The notes beneath the pieces are model-generated. The model ran no database searches and was not told the origin of the DNA. It saw nothing but the letters and a program-made list of their open reading frames with translations. The position numbers and the translations under genes are program-made. From Thermoplasmata archaeon (GTDB lineage Archaea > Thermoplasmatota > E2 > DHVEG-1), in assembly GCA_030640585.1 (NCBI GenBank), contig DAOWIZ010000039.1, positions 1 through 42,760 of the forward strand: a stretch of 42,760 nucleotides of DNA, written 5' to 3'. Shown in pieces: positions 9,178 to 18,794 of this stretch. The stretch's first letter is position 1. Each line of letters opens with the position of its first letter.

Positions 9178-9777
9178 TCCTGCATGGGTTTAATACCCCG
9201 GAGCTCTGCTGCGGTTAGTTTTTAAACCTGTTGTGGAATCAACTTTTTAATGGAAGTTAAATATGCATCTCATTGTAGCTATCGTATATGATATCATATG
9301 GTGTTTGTTCTCAAATACCGAAAAAATCTCATCACTAAGGAAATTTTTGAATATATGAAATATATTCTCTCTGGCATATCTAAGCGATATTATCTAAATT
9401 TTCAAGCGATAGGTGCTGAGAGAAATCACCTTCATATTCTCATCGAAGCAGCACCAAGATATTCTCCATCTCAGGTCATGCAAATCTGTAAAAGTATTAC
9501 TGCAAAGCAAATCTTCAAACATTTTCCTGAGATCGAAGAAGAACTTTGGGGAGGTCATTTTTGGTCTGAAGGAGGCCATATCGATACAGTTGGGGATGGT
9601 TATGGTGTAAAAGAGATGGAGAGGTATATTCTAAGCCAAGGTGTTTCAAAGAAACAGATGAAATTGTATCAATTTCCATCAACAGTTGTTGATGAAGAAT
9701 CGCCGTCTAGAAAATCTGCGTAATGCCCCGATGCTCTGCATCGATTGGGATAGCAGATTTTAGGCGATTCTATTTAC
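9178..9777 (+). mobile_element. IS200/IS605-family element (about 600 bp)
   Basis: TnpA-like ORF; subterminal hairpins CCGgAGC-TCT-GCTgCGG (9198-9214) and CGATGC-TCT-GCATCG (9729-9743); TATTTAC at both boundaries (9171-9177, 9771-9777). Confidence 0.75.
9298..9723 (+). CDS. tnpA: IS200/IS605-like TnpA (Y1 transposase), N-terminally interrupted
   Basis: VFVLKYRKN...GAERNHLHILIEAAPRYSPSQVMQICKSITA...GHFWSEGGHIDTVGDG...MERYILSQG; in-frame ATG at 9250 followed by TGA at 9289. Confidence 0.9.
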   Translation: MVFVLKYRKNLITKEIFEYMKYILSGISKRYYLNFQAIGAERNHLHILIEAAPRYSPSQVMQICKSITAKQIFKHFPEIEEELWGGHFWSEGGHIDTVGDGYGVKEMERYILSQGVSKKQMKLYQFPSTVVDEESPSRKSA

Positions 9778-11072
9778 TTTTTTTCAAAAAACACTCCGTT
9801 TACCCACAAACTATTATACCACACAGAATAATCTAAATTCTTGAGATATTTTTTGGCCATTTTCAATCTTTTATTCATCTCTCTTTTTAAAATTTGAGGT
9901 TTAATGTCATTTGCATCGGTTTTATTCATAGGTGAAAAACCATATATCATTCCAGAATCAATTTTTGATTCTTTTATAAACTCTAATGTGTCTTTGAATT
10001 CATCACTTGTTTCACTTGGAAAACCAGCTATTGCTTCAACTTCAATTTTCAAATTTGAATCGGCTTTTTTAAATCTGTTTAGAACATTGATTAAATCTTC
10101 TTTTTTGTAATTTCGACGCATAAGTTTTAGAATTCTACTGTTTGCAGATTGAATTGATAAAAGAAGATATTTTATCTTATTTTTCTTAAATATTGTTTCA
10201 AATTGATCAGCGTACTTTATAAGCCAATAAGGGTGCGTATTGGAAAGATAGAGCATATAATCGCCTTTTATTTCAGTCATTTCATTTAATAATTCAGGCA
10301 AACTACTTTTGATATCTACCCCATAGATCCCGACATCGTCTGCTTGTAATAAAAATTTTTTATAACCTTCTTTTAAACCTTTTTTAAATTCATTCATGCA
10401 TTGTTTTTTTGATTTACTTTGTAAAGGACCTACAGCTTTTTTAATTGCACAATAAGAACAATTATGTATACATCCCCTTGATATGAATATCTGATTCATT
10501 AGCGGATTATCAAAATATCTTTCCTCCGGGAAATATAAAAATGCAAACGGAAATTTTTTAATAAAAATTTTTCCAATTGTGTTGTCTCTTAAAAAAATAT
10601 ATGTTTCTCTCATAATTTTTGAATTATTAAGAATATTTTTAACAAGATTTGCCGGTTGCTCATAAATCCCTATTGGATTAAAATTTTGCCATACGATGTT
10701 TTCATCTTTAATCTCGCTAAATTTTATTTCATTATTTTCAAAAAAAGTATCAATAATATCCATGTTTTTTGTTGGAATTTTTTTCCCATCAAACACTTCT
10801 TTTAATTTACTATCAGCAATGTCTGGTAGACAACCTGCTACTATAAGTTCTCCATCAAATTTTTTAAATTTTTTAATCGTTTTTATGCCATCATCAGCTA
10901 CAGTATTAACAAATCCACAAGTAAAAAAAATTATATAATCAGCTATTTTTGGATTATTAACAATCTTGTAATTATTTTTCATAAAATATGTGCTTATTTT
11001 TTTAGCATCAAGAGATCTTCTTTCACATCCTTTTACATATATGAACACATTTTTATTATTCATTTTACCCAT
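9774..11072 (-). CDS. Methylthiotransferase-like radical SAM protein without evident TRAM domain
   Basis: GCERRSLDAKK, FFTCGFVN, AGCLPD Cys positions; SRGCIHNCSYCAIKKAVG radical SAM motif. Confidence 0.85.
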   Translation of the reverse strand: MGKMNNKNVFIYVKGCERRSLDAKKISTYFMKNNYKIVNNPKIADYIIFFTCGFVNTVADDGIKTIKKFKKFDGELIVAGCLPDIADSKLKEVFDGKKIPTKNMDIIDTFFENNEIKFSEIKDENIVWQNFNPIGIYEQPANLVKNILNNSKIMRETYIFLRDNTIGKIFIKKFPFAFLYFPEERYFDNPLMNQIFISRGCIHNCSYCAIKKAVGPLQSKSKKQCMNEFKKGLKEGYKKFLLQADDVGIYGVDIKSSLPELLNEMTEIKGDYMLYLSNTHPYWLIKYADQFETIFKKNKIKYLLLSIQSANSRILKLMRRNYKKEDLINVLNRFKKADSNLKIEVEAIAGFPSETSDEFKDTLEFIKESKIDSGMIYGFSPMNKTDANDIKPQILKREMNKRLKMAKKYLKNLDYSVWYNSLWVNGVFFEKK

Positions 11073-11122
11073 ACTCTAGTATCATTTTTTAATAAAACTT
11101 TAGTATCGCATTCAATAACCTA

Positions 11123-12376
11123 TTATATACCTTTATCAAATAGAAAAGAATTAATCTTTGCAATATAAATAACTTTGTATTTATTATTAACCAAGATACA
11201 TCTAGTATATTTCATTGATTGTAATATTTCTTTTTTTGAAAATTGTGGTTTGATTAAGGCTGCATCAGTTCCAGTTTTTTTTGAATATGGAAATATCTGT
11301 CCAGAATTAAATCCAGCACCCTTAAGCAGAAATAAAGTTTGATTTAATTCATTTTTTGTTTCAGTTGGAAAACCTACAATTATGTGAGTAATTAAAGATA
11401 TCTCTGGAAAAGATTTTTTAATTTCTTTAACTGTTTCTTTTAGTTTTTCAACATCAGAATATCGGTGCATTAATCTCAAAATACGGCAGCTACCAGATTG
11501 AAAAGGAATTTCTAAAGCTATAATTTTACCTCTTTCCAATATTGGTTTTAATTTCCCATGGTATTTAATCAACCATCTCGGGTTTAAACCTCTGATATAC
11601 AGTTTATAGTTTCTCTCTATTTCAGTCATCTTATCAAGTAGTTCTGGCAAAGAACTATTATTGTCTAGCCCATATGAACCGATATCCTCAGCCGTGATAA
11701 CAAAATGTGTGTAACCATTTCTCAATCCTTTTTTCAACTCATCAATACACTGGTTAAGTGGTTTACTGTGCATAGGACCTGTAGATTTTTTTATTGTACA
11801 GTAAGAGCAATTCCCCTTGCAACCCCATGAGACTCTAATGTGGAATTGGTTTTTTGTATATGCCAAATATACAAATGATCGTTCATCAAAAAGATTTCTT
11901 AAAATATGTGTTTTAAGAAATAGATACGATTTGTTAATAATTCTTACCTCTTCCAAAGTTTTTTTAAAAATACTTTCTGGAAAATTTAGGTTAATATTAT
12001 CATATAATAAATTTACATCTTCAATATTCTTAAATTTGATTTTATTCTCTGGAAACAAAATATCTATCTCGTCTAAATTTTTTGTAGAAATTGTTTTTCC
12101 GTTAAAAATTTTAGATAAAGATTCTTTCTCAACTTCTGGAAGACAACCTGCAACAATTAATTCTGCATCATATCTCTGGAATTTTTTTATTTGGTCTAAC
12201 GAACTATCAGAAACTTGATTTACAGCTGCGCATGTAACAAAAATAATTATATCTGCTTCGTCTGGTTTATTTACAAGAGTACTATTGTTTTTAGATAAAT
12301 AATTGTATATTTTTTTTGTGTCCAAAGACCTTCTTCGGCAAGATTGAGGGTCGTTGTATACAAATATTTTTTTCAT
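11123..12376 (-). CDS. Methylthiotransferase-like radical SAM protein without evident TRAM domain
   Basis: SCRRRSLDTKK, FVTCAAVN, AGCLPE Cys positions; SWGCKGNCSYCTIKKSTG radical SAM motif. Confidence 0.85.
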   Translation of the reverse strand: MKKIFVYNDPQSCRRRSLDTKKIYNYLSKNNSTLVNKPDEADIIIFVTCAAVNQVSDSSLDQIKKFQRYDAELIVAGCLPEVEKESLSKIFNGKTISTKNLDEIDILFPENKIKFKNIEDVNLLYDNINLNFPESIFKKTLEEVRIINKSYLFLKTHILRNLFDERSFVYLAYTKNQFHIRVSWGCKGNCSYCTIKKSTGPMHSKPLNQCIDELKKGLRNGYTHFVITAEDIGSYGLDNNSSLPELLDKMTEIERNYKLYIRGLNPRWLIKYHGKLKPILERGKIIALEIPFQSGSCRILRLMHRYSDVEKLKETVKEIKKSFPEISLITHIIVGFPTETKNELNQTLFLLKGAGFNSGQIFPYSKKTGTDAALIKPQFSKKEILQSMKYTRCILVNNKYKVIYIAKINSFLFDKGI

Positions 12377-12493
12377 GAACTATAGTGTTTATGCCTGTTA
12401 TATTATAAGGAAGTTTTGGAAGTTTTAAAAGAACGATATCTATTTAAAAAGTTAATATGATGCGTTAGATATAACTAAATATTAACTGATTAA

Positions 12494-13918
12494 ATGGAAA
12501 GAATTGGTCTTAAAGGGCGCATCAGCAATTATATGTATGATCGTCTCGCTGATAATGATGTTTCTTTTACTGCTGAAGGAATAATCATTTTGATGAATTA
12601 TAAAATATACAAGAATACATGTGGCTTTTTAACAGAATCTCAATCTTGGAGTAAAGAAAAAATTAAAAGATATCAACTTAAAAAATTACATCAATTAATA
12701 AAACATTCATATGAAAATGTTCTATATTATAAAGAATTATTTGATAAAAATGGAATAAAAATTGAAGATATAAACGACTTTAACGATTTGCAAAAAATTC
12801 CTTTTTTAACAAAAGAAATTGTTAAAAAAAATATTGAAGATCTCAAATCAATAAATTATCCTAAATATTCCTTTTCTTATTTGACAACAGGTGGTTCTAC
12901 AGGAGCTCCTTTGGGGTTTTTTGATGAAAAAAGCATTTCTTATGTCAAAGAATTGGCATACACAAAAACAGTTTTGGATAGAATTGGATATAAATATAAA
13001 GATAAATTTGTAGTTTTTAAAGGAGCGGCGATACCATCCGTTGAAAAAGGAAAATTTTGGAAGTATTCATCTTTTGGTAGATCCTTAGTTTTTTCATCGT
13101 TTTATATGAATGAAAAAAATTTACCAAGATATATCAAAAAAATTGAGGAATTTAAACCACAATATATCATAGGATATCCCTCAGCAATAACAATCCTTGG
13201 AAAATATATTAAAAATAATAACATTAAAAAATTTAAAAACCTCAAGGGAATAATCTGCGGTGCTGAGACTCTTTACAAATGGCAAAAAGATTTTTTAGAA
13301 GAAATTTTTGGATGCAGAGTCTTAAATAATTATGCTCTTAGTGAACAGGTAGTATTTGCAACAAGTTGTGAAAAAAGTGATGATTTACACATTTTTCCAG
13401 AGTATGGATTCGTTGAATTAATTGACAAAAATGGCCGAGCTATAAATTGTGAGGATAAAAGAGGAGAAATTGTAGCTACTGGATTTAAAAACTTTATATT
13501 TCCATTTATAAGGTATAAAACTGGGGATTTTGGAATATACACAAACAAAAAATGTGAATGCGGTCGAAACTGTCTCATTATAAAACAAATTGAAGGACGT
13601 AAACAAGAATTCATAGTAACAACTGATGGGCGACAAATTTCTATGGCTGCAATGAATATGCATTCTAATGTTTTTGATAATGTTAAACAATTCCAATTTT
13701 ATCAGGATAAAAAAGGTGAAGTTGTATTCAGAATTATTAAAAATAGTTTATATTCTGAGAAAGATAGCAGAAATATAAAGCAGGAACTTTATAGAAAACT
13801 AGGTAAAAATATTGATTTAAAACTTGAATTTGTTGATGAAATACAAAAAACCTTTAGAGGAAAACATAGTTATTTAATTCAGAAATTAGATGAAAATAAT
13901 TATAATTCTAACAGATGA
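12494..13918 (+). CDS. CapK / phenylacetate-CoA-ligase-like adenylate-forming enzyme
   Basis: YLTTGGSTGAPLGFF, GAETLYKWQKDFLEEIFGCRVLNNYALSEQ, RYKTGDFGIY; start may be ATG 12593. Confidence 0.85.
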   Translation: MERIGLKGRISNYMYDRLADNDVSFTAEGIIILMNYKIYKNTCGFLTESQSWSKEKIKRYQLKKLHQLIKHSYENVLYYKELFDKNGIKIEDINDFNDLQKIPFLTKEIVKKNIEDLKSINYPKYSFSYLTTGGSTGAPLGFFDEKSISYVKELAYTKTVLDRIGYKYKDKFVVFKGAAIPSVEKGKFWKYSSFGRSLVFSSFYMNEKNLPRYIKKIEEFKPQYIIGYPSAITILGKYIKNNNIKKFKNLKGIICGAETLYKWQKDFLEEIFGCRVLNNYALSEQVVFATSCEKSDDLHIFPEYGFVELIDKNGRAINCEDKRGEIVATGFKNFIFPFIRYKTGDFGIYTNKKCECGRNCLIIKQIEGRKQEFIVTTDGRQISMAAMNMHSNVFDNVKQFQFYQDKKGEVVFRIIKNSLYSEKDSRNIKQELYRKLGKNIDLKLEFVDEIQKTFRGKHSYLIQKLDENNYNSNR

Positions 13919-13987
13919 TAAAAATTAATTGAGAAAATATTATGTTATATCTGACTAGCAAAAACTTGATTGAAAAAATATGATCAC

Positions 13988-14917
13988 ATGAAACAAGAAA
14001 AATTATACGATGAACAATATTTGCTCGAACTTGAAGATATTTCATTTAAACCTATATTTATCTTGGGTTTGCATAGGTCGGGGACAACAATCTTATATAA
14101 GATGTTAAATGAAACAAAACAGTTTGATGTAGTAACCGCATATCATATTTTAAATTATGAAAAAATTCTATATAACCATATCAACAACCTTAAAACAAAT
14201 GCAAAAGATCAACTAAATCAGCTTTTTAAAGACAAAGGAGTCATAGATAGAAAAATAGACCATATCAAAGTCAATGCAGATTATGCACATGAATATGGAT
14301 ATATACTATCTAAACATAGTTCCTCAAATAAAATTAATAATAAAAACCTTAGATTATTCAATGAAATGTGCAAGAAGATTAAGTATGTCTCAAAAAATAA
14401 GAAACCATTGCTTTTAAAAAATCCTTTTGACTATGCAAATTTCATTTTCATCAAAAAGAATTTCCCAAACGCAAGATTTATTTTTATAACAAGAAAACCT
14501 TTGAATATTATTAATTCAACAATGAAAGTATTGAACGATTTAATGAACGAAAAAAATAACTATGCTGTTTTGTTTTCTAAAAAATATAACAAATATTTTG
14601 AAAATCCTTTGTTACTAAATACTTTAAGATTTTATTGCTCTTCTTTGTTACCTTTTGGTTTATTTAGAGTTATAAATCAATCTGCAAAAGAAACAAAGTT
14701 TTTTTTGAAAAATATAAAAAAAATCCCTGAAGAAGATTACATGATTATCAGATATGAAGATTTGTGTACAGAAACAAATAAAATTATGATGGAAACTATG
14801 GATTTTTTAAAAATTAAATCCGATATAGACTTTAATCGATATATCTCAGTCCGGGAAATTGAATTATTACCTAATGTAAACTTTCTGAAAAAATTTATCG
14901 AATTTAAAATGAAATAA
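13988..14917 (+). CDS. Sulfotransferase family protein
   Basis: PIFILGLHRSGTTILYKML (PAPS 5'-phosphosulfate-loop-like) and NARFIFITRKPLNIINSTMKVL. Confidence 0.8.
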   Translation: MKQEKLYDEQYLLELEDISFKPIFILGLHRSGTTILYKMLNETKQFDVVTAYHILNYEKILYNHINNLKTNAKDQLNQLFKDKGVIDRKIDHIKVNADYAHEYGYILSKHSSSNKINNKNLRLFNEMCKKIKYVSKNKKPLLLKNPFDYANFIFIKKNFPNARFIFITRKPLNIINSTMKVLNDLMNEKNNYAVLFSKKYNKYFENPLLLNTLRFYCSSLLPFGLFRVINQSAKETKFFLKNIKKIPEEDYMIIRYEDLCTETNKIMMETMDFLKIKSDIDFNRYISVREIELLPNVNFLKKFIEFKMK

Positions 14918-15021
14918 TATGGCACATTCTTGAATTATAATTATTAAAAATATTTCATTTTAATTTTTGAAAAATGTTTTGTAGGTTTAACTTTATACTC
15001 TTTTTGAAAAGTTGTGAATTC

Positions 15022-16083
15022 ATGGAAATAAGATATATCAATGACATTGAACTTTTATCTAATGAAAATGCTGAAGAGTATGGTACTTTTATATCAAATA
15101 ACTTGGATTCAACAATATATCATACAACATATTGGAAAAATATTGTAGAGAAAAAATTTGCGTTTAAACCGTATTATATTATATCACGAAATCAAAACGA
15201 CGAGATATGTGCTGTTCTTCCATTATTCTATGTTAATAACTGCTTAGGTAAAAGGCTTGAATCTATCAGTTATTCCCCATATGGTGGAGGTATTGGGAAA
15301 AAAATATACATCAAAGATTTGTATGAAAAAGCCTTAAAACTTAGAAAACATTTGAATTGTAAATCATTAATCACTAGAGAGGTTTCAGGCAAATATGATT
15401 CCATTTTCAGCGATCTTAACATGGTAAAAATTGAGAAATGGTTTAGACAATATTCTAAAATTACAGATCCTATAAAAACGTGGGATTTAATAGATAAATC
15501 AAATAGAACAAATGTTCGATTTGGGGATAGAAGCAAGCTAACAGTAGAAACCGTAAAAGATCAAAAGGGTTTAAGAGAATTTTACGATTTATATTTAAAG
15601 ATTTATACCCATCTAGGTTTCCCTGTTTGTTCATTTGATTTTTTTTCAGAGATCTGGAATAATTTTCATTCAAAAAAATTAATCGAAATATTCATTGCAA
15701 GGTATGATGAAAAAGCTATTTCTTCGACACTTAATTATTTATTCAATAAAACAGTTTATTCTGCTAATCTTGGGTGGGATATAAAGTATTCAAATCTAAA
15801 ACCTAATAATTTTATTGACTGGTATCTTATCAAATGGTGTTACATTAATGGTTATGATTACTTTGATTTTGGATTAACTAATGTCCAAAATAAAGGTTTA
15901 TTTACATATAAAAATTCTTTTAACACAATCAATGAGTCTTATTCGATGTATTGCTATCCAAAAAACGTTCAATATGCAAATAAAAGTGATTTAATAAAAA
16001 ACTCTGGAAGATTTATTATATCAAAATTACCTGTTTCATTTAATCGACGTTTTGGTATGTTTCTTAATAAAAATTTTTTATAA
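15022..16083 (+). CDS. FemAB/GNAT-like acyl- or aminoacyltransferase
   Basis: AVLPLFYVNNCLGKRLESISYSPYGGGIG ... YDYFDFGLTNVQNKGLFTYKNSF, FemAB-type layout. Confidence 0.75.
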   Translation: MEIRYINDIELLSNENAEEYGTFISNNLDSTIYHTTYWKNIVEKKFAFKPYYIISRNQNDEICAVLPLFYVNNCLGKRLESISYSPYGGGIGKKIYIKDLYEKALKLRKHLNCKSLITREVSGKYDSIFSDLNMVKIEKWFRQYSKITDPIKTWDLIDKSNRTNVRFGDRSKLTVETVKDQKGLREFYDLYLKIYTHLGFPVCSFDFFSEIWNNFHSKKLIEIFIARYDEKAISSTLNYLFNKTVYSANLGWDIKYSNLKPNNFIDWYLIKWCYINGYDYFDFGLTNVQNKGLFTYKNSFNTINESYSMYCYPKNVQYANKSDLIKNSGRFIISKLPVSFNRRFGMFLNKNFL

Positions 16084-16153
16084 ACAAATAATTTTTTTTA
16101 AAAAAATGTTTTTACCGATTATTTTTTAAATTGTTTTTTCTTTATAAGTTAAA

Positions 16154-17473
16154 ATGAAAATTTTATTCATTCAACCTAAATCAAATATCAAAAAAATCCA
16201 TAAAATTCTACAAATCTTTGAAGAAGATCAATTTTATTATTTGCATACATCTGTTTATTACCTAGCCTCGATAACTCCTTTAGATTATCAAATAAAAATA
16301 ATCGATGAACGTTTTAAAAAAATTAAAGATTGCAGCGAGTATAATTTAGTAGTTATATCTTTTTCAGCACCTTTTTCATCAAGAGCTTATGAATTATGTA
16401 GATATTTCAAAGAAAAAGGCAAAATTGTTGTTCTAATGGGTCCGCATCCTTCGTTTATGCCAAATGAAGCTAAAAAAAATGCTGATTCTGTTATAATAGG
16501 TGAACCAGATGCTATTTGGATTAATTTATTAAAAGATGCTGAGAATAACAAACTTAAGGAGTGTTACAAGGCTGATGAGTTAATAGATCCTACGGATATA
16601 AAAAGATATAGATTTAACTTCACAAATATATTTTTACCTGAACGAATAGAAGCAAGTCGGGGGTGTCCCAACTGTTGTAGTTTTTGTTTGGCGCCAAAAA
16701 TCCTGGGTTCAACTCAACGTAAAAGACCTATCCAAAATGTAATAGATGATATAAAATCTATAAAAAATAAAGTAATTGTATTTGATGATTCTTCATTTAC
16801 AAATGATCCGGGTTATGCAAAAAAACTGTTTAAAAAACTTAGAAGATTAAAGAAAAGATTTATTTGCTGTGGTAATGTAAATGTTCTAAGTGAAGATGAT
16901 GAATTACTGAAGCTTGCAAAAAAAGCAGGATGCATTGCTTGGTATATAGGTTTCGAATCTTTCAATCAGAAAACGCTTGATGCTATAGGAAAAAAAACAA
17001 ATGATAGACTCGTTTACAAATCGCTTGTAAAAAAAATTCATGATCATGGCATGGCTATTGAAGGCTCTTTTATCTTTGGCTTTGATAGCGATAACATTGA
17101 TGTTTTTGATGAAACTTTAAAATCTATACTTGAACTAAATATTGACATAGCTGCTTTCAATATACTTGGAGTGTATCCTGGCACAGAATCGTATCAAAAA
17201 TTAGATGATGAACAAAGAATTCTTACGAAGGATTGGGATAATTATCATTTCTTTCAAGCTACCTTTAAACCAAAAAATATGTCTAAGCAAGAGTTGGAAA
17301 AAGGCGTTTATAACTTGGCTTTAGAATTTTATTCGATAAAAAACATACTTAAACGTTCGCTAAAATCATTTAAATTTGGTTATTATCCTTTTTTTTATGT
17401 GTTGACCAAGAATTATTTACAAAGACAGTTTTATAAATCTTGGATAGTATTTTATAAGAATTACACAAAATGA
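16154..17473 (+). CDS. B12-binding-domain-type radical SAM protein
   Basis: MKILFIQPK...VVLMGPHPSFMPNEA...IIGEPDAIW; RGCPNCCSFC (CxxxCxxC). Confidence 0.88.
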   Translation: MKILFIQPKSNIKKIHKILQIFEEDQFYYLHTSVYYLASITPLDYQIKIIDERFKKIKDCSEYNLVVISFSAPFSSRAYELCRYFKEKGKIVVLMGPHPSFMPNEAKKNADSVIIGEPDAIWINLLKDAENNKLKECYKADELIDPTDIKRYRFNFTNIFLPERIEASRGCPNCCSFCLAPKILGSTQRKRPIQNVIDDIKSIKNKVIVFDDSSFTNDPGYAKKLFKKLRRLKKRFICCGNVNVLSEDDELLKLAKKAGCIAWYIGFESFNQKTLDAIGKKTNDRLVYKSLVKKIHDHGMAIEGSFIFGFDSDNIDVFDETLKSILELNIDIAAFNILGVYPGTESYQKLDDEQRILTKDWDNYHFFQATFKPKNMSKQELEKGVYNLALEFYSIKNILKRSLKSFKFGYYPFFYVLTKNYLQRQFYKSWIVFYKNYTK

Positions 17474-17534
17474 TTATTTTTTTCAAAACAAAGATTCTTA
17501 TTAATGTTGATGGTGTTACACTTTTAGTAAAAGC

Positions 17535-18794
17535 ATGAAAATTCTCTTAATTTCACCAAAATCCAAAAGCAGTACAGAAAAAAGTAAAAAATTAATTTTT
17601 AAGCTTCGTATACATCCAACTTTAACTCTAAAACAGTTAGCTAGTGTGACACCTGATAAACATAATATGAAATTGATCGATGAGAGATATGAGAATCTAG
17701 ATTTTAATTTAAATTTTGATTTAGTAGGTATTTCTTGTATGACACCAGAGGCTAATAGGGCATATAAAATATCTGATAAATTTCGAGAAAAAGGAATACC
17801 AGTTATATTAGGGGGCTGGCATCCTTCGGTTTTACCTAAAGAAGCTAAATTGCATGCCGACTCAGTTGTTGTTGGAGAAGCAGAATATCTATGGCCTCGA
17901 TTGTTAAAAGATTTTGAAGGAGGAAATCTTAAACAATTCTATAAACAAAATGAAGCAGTTAACCTGGGTCAGATTAGACCTATAAAAAGAAAACCAGAAA
18001 ATTATGTTTCTTTTACAGATGCCGTGCAGAGTTCAAGGGGTTGTCCTTTTAGATGCGAATTTTGCGCAATCTCAAATAATGAATATGGTAAATTATATCG
18101 TAAAAGAAAAGTTGAAGATGTAGTAGATGAACTAAAATCTATAAAACAAAAATACATATATTTTTTTGATCCCTCGCTGACTATTGATTTAGATTATACA
18201 AAAAAACTATTTAGAGAAATGAAAGGATTAAACAAAGAATTCAAATGTTTTGGTAATTTAGATAGTTTAGCCAAGGATGATGAACTTTTAAAGCTTGCTT
18301 CTGAGGCAGGATGTAGAATATGGTTTGTTGGCATGGAATCTGTATCTCAAAAAACTCTTGACTTCCTCGGTAAAAATAATAGTATAAAAGATTATAAATC
18401 TTTAATTGGAAAAATCCATGATTATAATATGTCTATTTTTGCCAGTTTTATATTTGGTTTTGATACCGATACAATCGATGTTTTTGATAAAACAATTGAA
18501 AATGTATTTGATTTAGATATTGATGAGGCGAATTTTGGGATTTTAACCCCATATCCTGGTACACCATTATTTGATCGTTTAGAAAAAGAAAGAAGGATTA
18601 TTACAAAAGACTGGTCTAAATACACAGAGAATAATGTAGTTTTTCAACCTAAAAATATGACTCCAAATGAGTTAATGGATGGAACAATAAGAGTTAGAAG
18701 GGGGATAAATTCTTTTTCAGGTATTTTTAAAAGAAAAGTTAAATCAAAACGAGTATCTTGCAAAGTTCTTTCACAAACTTTTTTATCTGCTTAA
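17535..18794 (+). CDS. B12-binding-domain-type radical SAM protein (paralogue of preceding gene)
   Basis: MKILLISPK...VILGGWHPSVLPKEA...VVGEAEYLW; SRGCPFRCEFC. Confidence 0.88.
   Translation: MKILLISPKSKSSTEKSKKLIFKLRIHPTLTLKQLASVTPDKHNMKLIDERYENLDFNLNFDLVGISCMTPEANRAYKISDKFREKGIPVILGGWHPSVLPKEAKLHADSVVVGEAEYLWPRLLKDFEGGNLKQFYKQNEAVNLGQIRPIKRKPENYVSFTDAVQSSRGCPFRCEFCAISNNEYGKLYRKRKVEDVVDELKSIKQKYIYFFDPSLTIDLDYTKKLFREMKGLNKEFKCFGNLDSLAKDDELLKLASEAGCRIWFVGMESVSQKTLDFLGKNNSIKDYKSLIGKIHDYNMSIFASFIFGFDTDTIDVFDKTIENVFDLDIDEANFGILTPYPGTPLFDRLEKERRIITKDWSKYTENNVVFQPKNMTPNELMDGTIRVRRGINSFSGIFKRKVKSKRVSCKVLSQTFLSA

Noticed and set aside
9289-9291. TGA in TnpA as a possible recoded (Trp/Sec) codon
   Set aside because: No other in-frame TGA recoding is seen in the window's genes; a simple decay mutation or downstream start is more likely
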